Below, in pieces: positions 42,437-50,935 of a DNA stretch of 64,000 nucleotides (its first letter is position 1; the number at the start of each line of letters is the position of its first letter). A program made the position numbers and the translations under genes. This stretch comes from Hungatella sp. UBA5385 (GTDB taxonomy: Bacteria; Bacillota; Clostridia; Lachnospirales; Lachnospiraceae). The notes below the pieces were generated by a model that was not told the origin of the DNA, made no database searches, and saw nothing but the letters and a program-made list of their open reading frames with translations. The stretch is taken from the NCBI GenBank assembly GCA_002409995.1, contig DHOR01000010.1, positions 67,467 through 131,466 of the forward strand, in the 5' to 3' direction.

Positions 42437-43354
42437 TTGGGTATATGGGAATGGAAATATATCATTATCATCCTCATTGTAATTCTAATTGCAGTTGTTA
42501 TAATCAGTTGGCAGCGGAGGAATATGCGCCTCATGATCCGCAACATCCATACCATGCTGGACGCAGCCATTGACGGCACCTTTGCAGAGCAGACATTTGA
42601 TGAATCCCTGCTGGCTTCGGTAGAAAGCAAACTCAATGATTACCTATCCGCATCTGCGGTGTCCTCTCGCAATCTTACTATAGAGAAGGATAAAATCAAG
42701 GAGCTGATAGCAGACATTTCTCATCAGACCAAGACACCCATAGCCAACATCCTGTTATATTCACAGCTTTTAGGAGAACAGGATTTGACTGACGAAAGCC
42801 GTACTTGTGTCCAGTCCCTGCAGAGCCAGGCTGAAAAGCTGAACTTTCTGATTGCCGCCCTTGTAAAACTTTCCCGGCTGGAGGCTGGTATTCTGACGTT
42901 GAATCCCATGGAAACCATGCTCCAGCCAATGCTTCAGGATATACAAGGTCAGCTTACGCCCAAAGCGGAGGAAAAAGGCGTCATTTTTACTGTTGTCCCC
43001 ACCAAAAGCAAAGCTGTATTTGATCCTAAATGGACAGCTGAAGCGTTGGCGAATATAGTTGACAATGCCATCAAATATACCCAGCCAGGCGGCGTGGTGA
43101 CAGTCAGTGTAAAGTCTTATGATTTATTTCTCCGCATTGACGTGGCAGACACTGGTGCAGGCATCAAAGAGGATGAACTGCCCCGTATTTTCTCACGTTT
43201 TTACCGCTCACCTTCCCAGAGCAAACAAGAGGGTGTAGGCATTGGCCTTTATCTGGCAAGGCAGATTCTTACCGAGCAGGGCGGCTATATCAAGGTTTCC
43301 TCCAGCCCCGGAAAAGGCAGTGTATTTTCCATGTTTTTGCCTGTGATGCGGTAA
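42437..43354 (+). CDS. Sensor histidine kinase
   Basis: A 305-aa kinase starting with a TTG directly after the regulator stop, with GGTGG upstream, so it is translationally coupled. One N-terminal membrane segment (IIIILIVILIAVVIIS) supports this start. H96 in ADISHQTKTPIANILLYSQL is the phospho-acceptor; VDNAIKYTQPGG, DTGAGIKEDELPRIFSRFY and GVGIGLYLARQI are the N, G1/F and G2 boxes. The absence of a large extracellular sensor domain suggests it senses through the neighbouring transporter, as in Bce-type systems. Confidence 0.93.
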   Translation: MGIWEWKYIIIILIVILIAVVIISWQRRNMRLMIRNIHTMLDAAIDGTFAEQTFDESLLASVESKLNDYLSASAVSSRNLTIEKDKIKELIADISHQTKTPIANILLYSQLLGEQDLTDESRTCVQSLQSQAEKLNFLIAALVKLSRLEAGILTLNPMETMLQPMLQDIQGQLTPKAEEKGVIFTVVPTKSKAVFDPKWTAEALANIVDNAIKYTQPGGVVTVSVKSYDLFLRIDVADTGAGIKEDELPRIFSRFYRSPSQSKQEGVGIGLYLARQILTEQGGYIKVSSSPGKGSVFSMFLPVMR

Positions 43355-43468
43355 TTCTTACAAAACTGATAGATTCTAATGGCTTCTGGAAAGATTGTGG
43401 TAAGATTTATATGTTAAAGTCTGTATTGTAGAGATATCATACAGACTTTTTTTAATGGAGGCAGTTCA

Positions 43469-44137
43469 ATGAATATTTTACAGACAAAAAAACTTAAAAA
43501 AGTTTACGGTTCAGGTGAAAATGCAGTTTACGCCTTGAATGAGGTTGATTTGCAGATAGACAAAGGCGAGTTTGTAGCAGTAGTGGGTACTTCAGGCAGT
43601 GGAAAATCCACGCTGCTGCATATGCTGGGTGGTCTGGACAGACCCACCAGCGGAGTGGTAGAGGTGGATGACCAAGACATTTTCTCACTAAAAGAAGAAG
43701 CCCTTACCATTTTTCGCCGCAGAAAGATTGGCTTCGTGTTCCAAAACTACAACCTGGTGCCTGTGCTGAATGTATATGAAAATATTGTACTGCCCAGCCA
43801 ACTTGACGGCCAGATCCCCGATGCCGCATATATCGACAGCATTATAGAGACTCTGGGACTTGGCTCAAAGCTTCAGAATCTCCCTAACAACTTATCCGGC
43901 GGACAGCAACAGCGTGTGGCGATTGCCCGTGCTCTGGCAACCAAACCCGCCATTATACTGGCAGATGAACCCACTGGTAATCTGGATTCAAAAACCAGCC
44001 TTGATGTGCTGGGGCTTTTAAAGGTAACAGGGCAGAAATTCAGCCAGACCATTGTAATGATCACTCACAACGAAGAATTGGCACAGATGGCAGACCGCAT
44101 CGTCCACATCGAGGACGGCCGGATTGTGACAGGGTAA
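43469..44137 (+). CDS. ABC transporter ATP-binding protein (MacB/BceA type)
   Basis: A 222-aa ATPase with Walker A GTSGSGKSTLLHMLGG, Q-loop FQNYNLVPVLN, signature NLSGGQQQRVAIARAL, Walker B ILADEPTGNLD and H-loop MITHNEEL. The D-loop-flanking sequence is that of LolD/MacB/BceA exporters. It pairs with the FtsX-like permease 17 bp downstream. GGAGG precedes the start. Confidence 0.96.
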   Translation: MNILQTKKLKKVYGSGENAVYALNEVDLQIDKGEFVAVVGTSGSGKSTLLHMLGGLDRPTSGVVEVDDQDIFSLKEEALTIFRRRKIGFVFQNYNLVPVLNVYENIVLPSQLDGQIPDAAYIDSIIETLGLGSKLQNLPNNLSGGQQQRVAIARALATKPAIILADEPTGNLDSKTSLDVLGLLKVTGQKFSQTIVMITHNEELAQMADRIVHIEDGRIVTG

Positions 44138-44147
44138 GGGGGGGGGG
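44138..44147 (+). repeat. Homopolymeric G10 tract serving as ribosome site
   Basis: Ten consecutive G follow the ATPase stop codon and end 7 bases before the permease ATG, where the Shine-Dalgarno element should be. No other ribosome site is present. Confidence 0.85.
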
Positions 44148-44154
44148 CTGAATC

Positions 44155-46794
44155 ATGAATGTATCCAACCGTAAATGCGTTCGCCGCTTAAGTATCCGAA
44201 GCATGTGGGCAGCAAAGAGCCGTAATCTGATTGCAGTTGTGGCGATTGCCCTGACTACAATCCTTTTTACCACACTGTTCACCATTGCCCTTTCCTTCAA
44301 TCATGCCTTCCAACAGGCTAATTTCCGGCAGGCCGGCAGCTATGCCCATGGCTCCTTTAAATACCTTACTATGGAACAGGTGGAGGAACTTCGGAGCGAC
44401 CCACTGATCAGAGAATACAGCCTGCGCCGCATTGTGGGTATGCCCCATGACGTCCCATTTAACAAGACTCATGTAGAGTTGGGATATAGCGATGCCAATA
44501 ATGCCAAATGGGCATTCATTGATCCCGTGGAGGGGCACCTGCCAGCAGAGGGTACCAATGAAGCAGCCATCGATACCCGGGTGCTTTCTCTGCTGGGAAT
44601 CCAGCCTGTACTGGGTACTGAGTTTACCTTAACCTTCCAGGTGGATGGGGAGGAGACCACTGAGACCTTTACGCTGTGTGGCTGGTGGGAGTATGACAGC
44701 GCAATCCCAGCCAGTAATGTACTGCTTCCCATAAGCCGTACAGAGAGTATTTTTGATAAGCTGGGAACAAAGGGCGAGGACGGCATGACAGGCTTTTGGA
44801 CTATGGATGTGATGTTCCGGAATGCCATAAACATTGAACGAGATGTAAACACAGTACTTGAAAATCATGGTTTTCAGAATGAAGACAGCTATATGGATAA
44901 CTATATTTCCACAGGTGTTAACTGGGGTTATACAGGGGCGCAGCTCTCTGGCAGCGCTGATCCTATAACCGTCATAGCCATAGCAGCCCTTCTGATGATC
45001 ATTGTGTTCACCGGCTATCTCATCATCTACAATGTGTTTCAGATATCAGTGTCAGGCGACATCCGGTTTTACGGACTGTTGAAAACCATAGGCGTGACAG
45101 GCCGCCAGCTTAAACGGATAATCCGTATCCAGGCGATGTCCCTGTCTGTGCTGGGCATTCCCCTTGGCCTGCTGGCAGGTTATTTGATTGGGGTACAGCT
45201 TACGCCGGTAGTGCTGTCCCGGCTCGATGGCGTTGTTGTGGATGCCATATCGGCAAGTCCCTTTATATTTTTATTCTCAGCATTCTTTTCCCTTGTTACA
45301 GTGCTGATCTCCTGCCGCAAGCCCGGCCGTATGGCTGCCAGGGTATCGCCGGTGGAAGCAGTGTGCTACACAGAGGGCAGCAGCGGTAAAAAAACCCTGC
45401 GCAAAGGACAAAAGGGTGCTTCTCTTCCTACAATGGCCAGAGCAAACTTAAGCCGTAACCGCCGGAAAACCAATGTTACCATCATATCCCTGTCGCTGGC
45501 TGTGGTGCTGCTGAATTTGACTGTAACCTTCACAAACGGCTTTGATATGGATAAATACCTCCGACGAATGGCATCTGATTTCGTTGTGGCGGATGCCGGG
45601 TACTTTCAGGTAAGCAGCGGCTGGAGCGACATGTCTGTTGGTGAGGAGGTGATTGAAAGTATCAATGAACAGGGAGGAATCACTGCAGCCGGGCGCACCT
45701 ACGGGCTGACTTCGTTTGTACAGGAATTTGTTCCTGAGGAATATTTCCGGACTAAGTACAGTAGATGGTATTCGCCTGAAGAACTTGACATTGTGGTGGA
45801 AGATCATGAAAAGCTGGAAGACCGTCTGGCAGACGATGCACAGCTTTATGGCATGGAACGGTTTGCACTTGATAAGCTGGGGGTAGTGGAGGGGGACATT
45901 TCTAAGCTGCATGAACCTGGTGGGCGATATGTGGCCGCTGTCTATCGTCTTGACGATTATAACAACCCGGAATTGGATAGTCACTGGGCGCAGGTGGGTG
46001 AGACCATAACCATGCGATATGTGGATGAGTTGGAATATTATGACCCAAACACAGGAGAGGTCAGCAGGGACGGCGTTTCTGAAGATATACCCTGGGCCCT
46101 GCGCGCCAGGAAATATCATGATGTGGATTACCAGGTCGCTGCACTTGTCACGATTCCTCTGGCTCTCAACTATCGGTATTACGTCAATTATGAATTTGTT
46201 TTAAATGATCAGACCTTTGTTCAGGATACAGGAACAGATTCGGTGATGTACTATGCTTTTGATACCACAGATGAGACTAATAGGGATATGGAAACATTTT
46301 TACGCGATTATACTGAAAATATCCAGCCCGGGTACGACTACGAGAGCAAGGAAACTTATGCTGCAGAGTTTGAATCGATACGGGGTATGTTTACCATACT
46401 GGGCGGGGTGCTGTGTTTCATCATCAGTTTGATTGGGGTGCTGAACTTTCTCAATGCGATCCTCACCGGTATCCTCACCCGCCGCAGGGAATTTGCAGTA
46501 CTTCAATCTATCGGTATGACAGGGCGTCAGCTAAAGTCTATGCTGATTTGGGAGGGTATTTACTACACCCTTGGCTCAGTGGTTGTATCCCTGCTGTTGT
46601 GTCTTGCCACTGCGCCGCTGCTCAGTTCAGCACTGGGTAATATCTTCTGGTTCTTCACCTATCGGTTCACGATTATGCCGGTGCTGCTGGTGATACCTGT
46701 ATTTGCCCTGTTAGGTGTGCTGCTGCCTTTGGTTAGTTATCATTTTGTAGCAAAACGCTCCATTGTAGAACGTTTGCGTGAAGCAGAGAACTAA
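44155..46794 (+). CDS. ABC transporter permease with two FtsX-like domains
   Basis: An 879-aa membrane protein. A first segment lies at ~25-45 (LIAVVAIALTTILFTTLFTIAL), then a ~210-residue extracellular region, three segments at ~280-390 (first FtsX domain), another segment near 435 beginning a second unit, a long extracellular region, and three segments at ~750-870 (second FtsX domain, with LTRRREFAVLQSIGMTGRQL). This is the design of MacB-like peptide or lipid exporters used for resistance to membrane-active peptides. It completes the regulator-kinase-ATPase-permease module. Confidence 0.92.
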   Translation: MNVSNRKCVRRLSIRSMWAAKSRNLIAVVAIALTTILFTTLFTIALSFNHAFQQANFRQAGSYAHGSFKYLTMEQVEELRSDPLIREYSLRRIVGMPHDVPFNKTHVELGYSDANNAKWAFIDPVEGHLPAEGTNEAAIDTRVLSLLGIQPVLGTEFTLTFQVDGEETTETFTLCGWWEYDSAIPASNVLLPISRTESIFDKLGTKGEDGMTGFWTMDVMFRNAINIERDVNTVLENHGFQNEDSYMDNYISTGVNWGYTGAQLSGSADPITVIAIAALLMIIVFTGYLIIYNVFQISVSGDIRFYGLLKTIGVTGRQLKRIIRIQAMSLSVLGIPLGLLAGYLIGVQLTPVVLSRLDGVVVDAISASPFIFLFSAFFSLVTVLISCRKPGRMAARVSPVEAVCYTEGSSGKKTLRKGQKGASLPTMARANLSRNRRKTNVTIISLSLAVVLLNLTVTFTNGFDMDKYLRRMASDFVVADAGYFQVSSGWSDMSVGEEVIESINEQGGITAAGRTYGLTSFVQEFVPEEYFRTKYSRWYSPEELDIVVEDHEKLEDRLADDAQLYGMERFALDKLGVVEGDISKLHEPGGRYVAAVYRLDDYNNPELDSHWAQVGETITMRYVDELEYYDPNTGEVSRDGVSEDIPWALRARKYHDVDYQVAALVTIPLALNYRYYVNYEFVLNDQTFVQDTGTDSVMYYAFDTTDETNRDMETFLRDYTENIQPGYDYESKETYAAEFESIRGMFTILGGVLCFIISLIGVLNFLNAILTGILTRRREFAVLQSIGMTGRQLKSMLIWEGIYYTLGSVVVSLLLCLATAPLLSSALGNIFWFFTYRFTIMPVLLVIPVFALLGVLLPLVSYHFVAKRSIVERLREAEN

Positions 46795-46860
46795 GTTGGG
46801 CGGTCAGCAGAAGCGGGCTGCTATCGCCTGCAGGTTGATTACCAGGCCGGGATAATATTA

Positions 46861-46893
46861 AAAAAAGCAGATCAAATCAGGTCTGCTTTTTTC
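46861..46893 (+). terminator. Intrinsic terminator after the ABC module
   Basis: AAAAGCAGA pairs with TCTGCTTTT and runs into further T residues. Confidence 0.88.
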
Positions 46894-46930
46894 TATGTAA
46901 GTCAAGAGATCATTTTACTCCCGCCATAAT

Positions 46931-47256
46931 TTACATAAGAGTTAGAATACGTTCGTCAATTCTCTGCACCACGCCATGAGTATAAGCAGCGAAATATTTC
47001 AGCCAGAATCCATAAGCAGTAGGATTGATGCTTTCAAAGTCCACACCAAGCTGGGTATAGCCTTTGGCTTTCAGTATAGATATGATTCATATAAAAGGGC
47101 TTTCACGGTCATGGTAATTCAGTGCAAGTACAAGCGGATAAACAGAATGGTATCCATACAGCGTAATCCAAAACCGTAATGGTAAAACTGTCGCTGTAAT
47201 TCGTCATCATGTGCATATAAGCAGATTCCATCGAATGCTGCTACACCTGCCTCTTT
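46931..47256 (-). pseudogene. Frameshifted GNAT-family acetyltransferase remnant
   Basis: Two open stretches in different frames read as one GNAT protein tail. The first (47256-47119) includes AAFDGICLYAHDDELQRQFY and YGFGLRCMDTILF. The second (about 47075-46931) includes GYTQLGVDFESINPTAYGFW and ends RIDERIL. The N-terminal half is missing and the frame is broken between the parts, so this is not functional. The rest of the 46795-47392 gap shows only the terminator. Confidence 0.7.
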
Positions 47257-47392
47257 TTACAAAAATTTTGTTGTGTGTTAATCTGTATCAATATTACGCT
47301 TCTTTTGCTTGTTATGCTTTCATCATGCGTAGCATAGATACTCAGGTATTTTGCAGTCTTTAAAGCGTATGTAATAAACACCTAAACAATTA

Positions 47393-48097
47393 TTATTTAA
47401 CTGTTAGTGTGAAGTTATATTTTACTTCTTTATTGGTTTCATTTAAAATTGTTATATTATGCTTTCCTGTACGAGTTGCAGGAAAGGTTGCAGAAAGTCC
47501 GTTGGGAGTAATAGGTACAAAACTAAATTCGGTGAAGCCACTATTAGTTTCTAAAACTACTCTCAAAATAGATTCATCTTCTTCCATTGATTCGCCAGAA
47601 GTATATTCCAAAGCATTTATTTCAAATGTTAATTGCTCGTCTATATTTGCTGTGAAAGCTTCGCCAGACTGATACTGGGCTACACCAATAATCCCCTCAT
47701 AAGTATAGGTGTTTTTATTTTGTATAGTTTTTGCGACACCGCCGGAGTTAAAATGTTCCGGAAGTTCATAGTTGCTGGATATAGACGACGAATTAGATTT
47801 GTCATTATCTTGTTTAGGAGAAATTAATTTTATCATGTTTGTTTTACTTTCAAATTCTACATTGTATCCAAGGTATTCCAATAACTCTCTAGCTGGCATA
47901 TATAAGCTTGCATCTTTTTCGCCATTTTTTTGAATTGAGACTAATGAATTACCAAGGGGAACTAAAACTCCATTAAGCGTTACCCCTGTATTACTAAAAG
48001 CAGCATGTTTGATTCCGCCTGCTGCAAATACAGATGTAATTCCCACGGAACCGATAACTATTCCTAAAACTATGTTTTTTATTCTAAAATTTTTCAT
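47393..48097 (-). CDS. Secreted protein with copper-amine-oxidase-type N-terminal domain
   Basis: A 234-aa exported protein. A signal peptide of about 26 residues ends SVFAAG. Residues ~35-95 (VTLNGVLVPLGNSLVSIQKN, then SLYMPARELLEYLGYNVEF) match the small stalk-like domain called copper amine oxidase N-terminal, common in clostridial surface proteins. The C-terminal ~100 residues are a beta-sandwich-like region. The start at 48097 has GGAGG 7 bases upstream. Role unknown; cell-surface location is likely. Confidence 0.82.
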   Translation of the reverse strand: MKNFRIKNIVLGIVIGSVGITSVFAAGGIKHAAFSNTGVTLNGVLVPLGNSLVSIQKNGEKDASLYMPARELLEYLGYNVEFESKTNMIKLISPKQDNDKSNSSSISSNYELPEHFNSGGVAKTIQNKNTYTYEGIIGVAQYQSGEAFTANIDEQLTFEINALEYTSGESMEEDESILRVVLETNSGFTEFSFVPITPNGLSATFPATRTGKHNITILNETNKEVKYNFTLTVK

Positions 48098-48303
48098 ATA
48101 TAGACCTCCAAACATATAGAATTTGACTGTTATATTATTTTCATAAAAAAATGTAATTTATTAATTTATACGATGCCTTATAATTTTCTGTTATAGATTA
48201 ATTGCTATCACAGTAGTCATTTGGTGTCAATCTTAAAACACTTAAGTTTCCTCTGATTTATCAACAAAGCCTTGAATCTACTAAATAGTAATAGCCTCAA
48301 TAG

Positions 48304-48468
48304 TACCTTAGTGATATAGTTAGTACAGATGACTTTTTCTGGGAGCAGACAGACCCTCCGTTTACAACCAAAAGGGATTTTATTGAGTGGGCTTCTCAGT
48401 ATGACACTGGAGGTTTAGATATTCGCAGTTTTGCCCATCATAAAGCCTGGTCAGAACAAATGTATTAA
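48304..48468 (+). pseudogene. Internally deleted P-loop nucleotide kinase remnant
   Basis: A 54-codon open frame without a start reads STDDFFWEQTDPPFTTKRD followed directly by FIEWASQYDTGGLDIRS. In adenylate-kinase-like P-loop proteins of clostridia these two parts are far apart, so a large internal deletion has joined them; the P-loop itself is lost. Confidence 0.55.
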
Positions 48469-48754
48469 CTATTTGGAAATGGTCTGCACAACCAACCTAA
48501 ACAAGCTGTCCTTAATTATGCGTCAGATGCGCGTCTATGCGAAAAAGGAAGACTTGAAGCCCTCTTTGTGCTATTACAAGCGGTAGGGCAAGAGAAAAAA
48601 CAATGGGACGCCTCTCCGCTTCAGCAAGAGCGGAGCCCCAGAAATTGAAAAGTCATACAGCACTCATTTTGTAGATTCTAAAAGAATCAATGAGTTAAAA
48701 ACGGACAGGGAAAAACAAGCGGAATACCACAATATTTCCATGGGGCAGTCATAA
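48464..48754 (+). pseudogene. Decayed gene fragment with internal stop codon
   Basis: A frame reading YLEMVCTTNLNKLSLIMRQM continues to a TAG at 48584, then goes on in frame as GKRKNNGTPLR and THFVDSKRINELKTDREKQA, ending YHNISMGQS and TAA. Composition and a terminator directly after it show it was a gene tail. I cannot name the family. A shorter, more decayed copy lies at 38335-38433. Confidence 0.55.
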
Positions 48755-48774
48755 TGGCTGCCTTTTTCTTTTTT
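48744..48774 (+). terminator. Intrinsic terminator after the decayed fragment
   Basis: GGCAG pairs with CTGCC around TCATAATGG and is followed by TTTTTCTTTTTT. Confidence 0.75.
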
Positions 48775-48781
48775 ACAACTT

Positions 48782-50080
48782 CTATAAGTTTCCCATGGTT
48801 TCCACAGCCCAAAGCGGCAAATTCAACAACCAATCTTCTCGCTTATAGTCCATCATAGACGTACGTATTGCTGTTTTTGGGTTATATTTCTCACAGAACG
48901 TTTTAAGGCTTTTTGCCTTAAGATTTATTTCAGCCTTGACCTCAATAGGAACTATTTCTTTCCCTGTATCAATCAGAAAATCTACCTCTGCGTTGCCTCT
49001 GTCGTTGGTCCAGTAGTAAGTCTCTATGCCTTTGAGGGTTTTAAGCTGCTGTAATACATATTGCTCAGTCAGTGCACCCTTGAACTCCTTGAAAAGCTTG
49101 TTTCCATCTAGCAGAACCGATTGGTTGAGCCGTACCATACAGCCAAGCAAGCCCACATCCAACAGAAAAAGTTTAAAAGCTTTCATATCCTCATAGGCTT
49201 TTAAGGGAATGTTAGGAGCAGTAACCCTATGCACCTTATGAACAAGCCCGCAATCGGAGAGCCACATAAGAGCCATTTCATAGTCCTTTGCCCGGGCACC
49301 ATCTTTGATAATACCGTAGATAAACTTCTTGTTTTCCTTAGTAAGCTGCGCTGGAATGCTGTTCCATAGCATACGAATGCGCGGCACAACCTCGTTGGGA
49401 GCGTGCTTGGAGAAATCCTGCTCATATGCCGCCAGAATGTTACCCTGTATCTCCCGTGCTTCGTTGAAATCACGGTTGTTTACAAAGTTCTGCACCACTT
49501 CGGGCATACCGCCGATATAATCGTAATACTTGAGAAGGTCAATATAATCCTGCTTAAATGTGGCAGCCATCTCAAAATCACCCTTCTCAAGCAAGTTAAC
49601 AAACTGGTCTTTACCCATCGCCAGCAAGAACTCGGTAAAGGACAGAGGGTATAAGTCCATAAACTCCACCTTGCCCACTGGAAAAGATGTGCCTTGATGT
49701 AGAGCCACACCTAAAAGCGAACTTGCACAGATAATATGATACTGTGGTGCAGTTTCGTTGAAATATTTCAATGAGGTTAGTGCATTAGGAACTTCCTGAA
49801 TCTCGTCAAAGATAAGCAGAGTGTTTTCGGCCGCTATTTTATGCCCGATATAAAGTTCAAGCCCTGTAATGATCCGCTCAATACGCATGCCAGAAGAGAA
49901 AAGCGTTCTCATCTGCGGATTATTGTCAAAATTAATATAGATAGTATTTTTATAGGCGGTTTTGCCGAACTCTTTCATGAGCCATGTTTTCCCCACCTGA
50001 CGCGCCCCTCGGATTATAAAGGGCTTTTTATTACTTTTTTGCTTCCATTTATTTAGTTGCACGATTGCACTACGATACAT
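48782..50080 (-). CDS. AAA_14 ATPase with C-terminal DUF4143 domain
   Basis: A 432-aa protein. The AAA_14 ATPase has Walker A IIRGARQVGKTW (about residues 22-33) and Walker B LLIFDEIQEVP. After YYDYIGGMPEVVQNFVNN the DUF4143 part follows, ending in a nuclease-like core with YYWTNDRGNAEVDFLID and EIVPIEVKAE. These proteins are very common in anaerobes and variable in number; function is not established, with roles in mobile-element or DNA handling suspected. GGAGGTGATG precedes the ATG. Confidence 0.93.
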   Translation of the reverse strand: MYRSAIVQLNKWKQKSNKKPFIIRGARQVGKTWLMKEFGKTAYKNTIYINFDNNPQMRTLFSSGMRIERIITGLELYIGHKIAAENTLLIFDEIQEVPNALTSLKYFNETAPQYHIICASSLLGVALHQGTSFPVGKVEFMDLYPLSFTEFLLAMGKDQFVNLLEKGDFEMAATFKQDYIDLLKYYDYIGGMPEVVQNFVNNRDFNEAREIQGNILAAYEQDFSKHAPNEVVPRIRMLWNSIPAQLTKENKKFIYGIIKDGARAKDYEMALMWLSDCGLVHKVHRVTAPNIPLKAYEDMKAFKLFLLDVGLLGCMVRLNQSVLLDGNKLFKEFKGALTEQYVLQQLKTLKGIETYYWTNDRGNAEVDFLIDTGKEIVPIEVKAEINLKAKSLKTFCEKYNPKTAIRTSMMDYKREDWLLNLPLWAVETMGNL

Positions 50081-50296
50081 AGGGCATCACCTCCGCATGG
50101 CTGATTTAACTTGATTTTAATCGGCTTATAGATGCATTATAACATCGATATACATTTACAACGATAAATGATTATTATTAAACGATTTTTACGGCGAATA
50201 TATTTAGTAGTTCCTTTGTCAGAATTAGGAGTTATAGATGATATTAACAAGAACTGTGTATTTGGAACTCAGGCAGCGGCTTTATTGTGATAAAAT

Positions 50297-50346
50297 CAAA
50301 ACAAAGAAAGAGCTGAACCCCTTGATACAAAATAGGTTTCAGCTCT
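50297..50346 (-). terminator. Terminator for the effector-binding gene
   Basis: On the minus strand AGAGCTGAAACC pairs with GGTTCAGCTCT (one bulge) and is followed by TTCTTTGTTTT. The rest of the 50081-50382 gap holds an AT-rich promoter-like stretch for the ATPase gene (TATAAT on the minus strand near 50137). Confidence 0.7.
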
Positions 50347-50382
50347 CTAAATTCTGTTTAGACCTGGTGATCTTCTGTTTCT

Positions 50383-50892
50383 CTAAACCAAGTAGGCGCA
50401 AATATCCAAAATCACATTTCCCTTTTCGTCAGGTGACGTAAAGCGGGGGCAATTATATCGTTCAAAAAACCAACCTTTTTCAGCAAACTTCCAACCTTTT
50501 TCATTAAACGCTGCCATAGATAAGTCAGAAGCCTCCATACTATACAACTCGCCGCTATCATCGTTGCCATAAAGCCAGCAAACCCCAACTTCTCCAGCAG
50601 GAATCTCCACCGACATAAAACCATGGGGAACCTCGGCACCAGGTGAGAGGAAAGCACCAATCCAATATTCAAAATCACCATCACCGCCAGCCATGCGCAT
50701 TGCCCCTATTAAATCATCACTAACTTCGGGGATACCGATACACTGCTTAAGAATATCAGACCAACCCTCCTGAAAACATTGCTGCCAATAACGCCCAAAT
50801 GTACCAGATTCATCGCGGTCTTTATTGGTGTAACATTTACCGACTAATTTCACACCAGGTAAATTTTCCTTATATACTTTAACAATTTCCAT
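50383..50892 (-). CDS. Stand-alone GyrI-like effector-binding protein
   Basis: A 169-aa protein consisting of a single GyrI/Rob-type ligand domain: NLPGVKLVGKCYTNKDRDES, FEYWIGAFLSPGAEVPHGFM, VEIPAGEVGVCWLYGND and the ending NVILDICAYLV. It lacks a DNA-binding part. Such proteins bind small molecules or inhibit gyrase in related families. AGGAGG precedes the start. It follows putP-type gene at 50936 in the reverse order, in a separate unit. Confidence 0.85.
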   Translation of the reverse strand: MEIVKVYKENLPGVKLVGKCYTNKDRDESGTFGRYWQQCFQEGWSDILKQCIGIPEVSDDLIGAMRMAGGDGDFEYWIGAFLSPGAEVPHGFMSVEIPAGEVGVCWLYGNDDSGELYSMEASDLSMAAFNEKGWKFAEKGWFFERYNCPRFTSPDEKGNVILDICAYLV

Positions 50893-50935
50893 AATTACCT
50901 CCTATTATCTCCTCGCCTATTTTCACTGGTAACTT

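Noticed and set aside
45448..46119. 223-codon minus-strand frame
   Set aside because: Antisense shadow of the ABC permease gene, with Cys/His/Phe-rich composition typical of such shadows.
46976..47179. 67-codon plus-strand frame
   Set aside because: It is antisense to the acetyltransferase remnant, whose recognisable protein sequence is on the minus strand.
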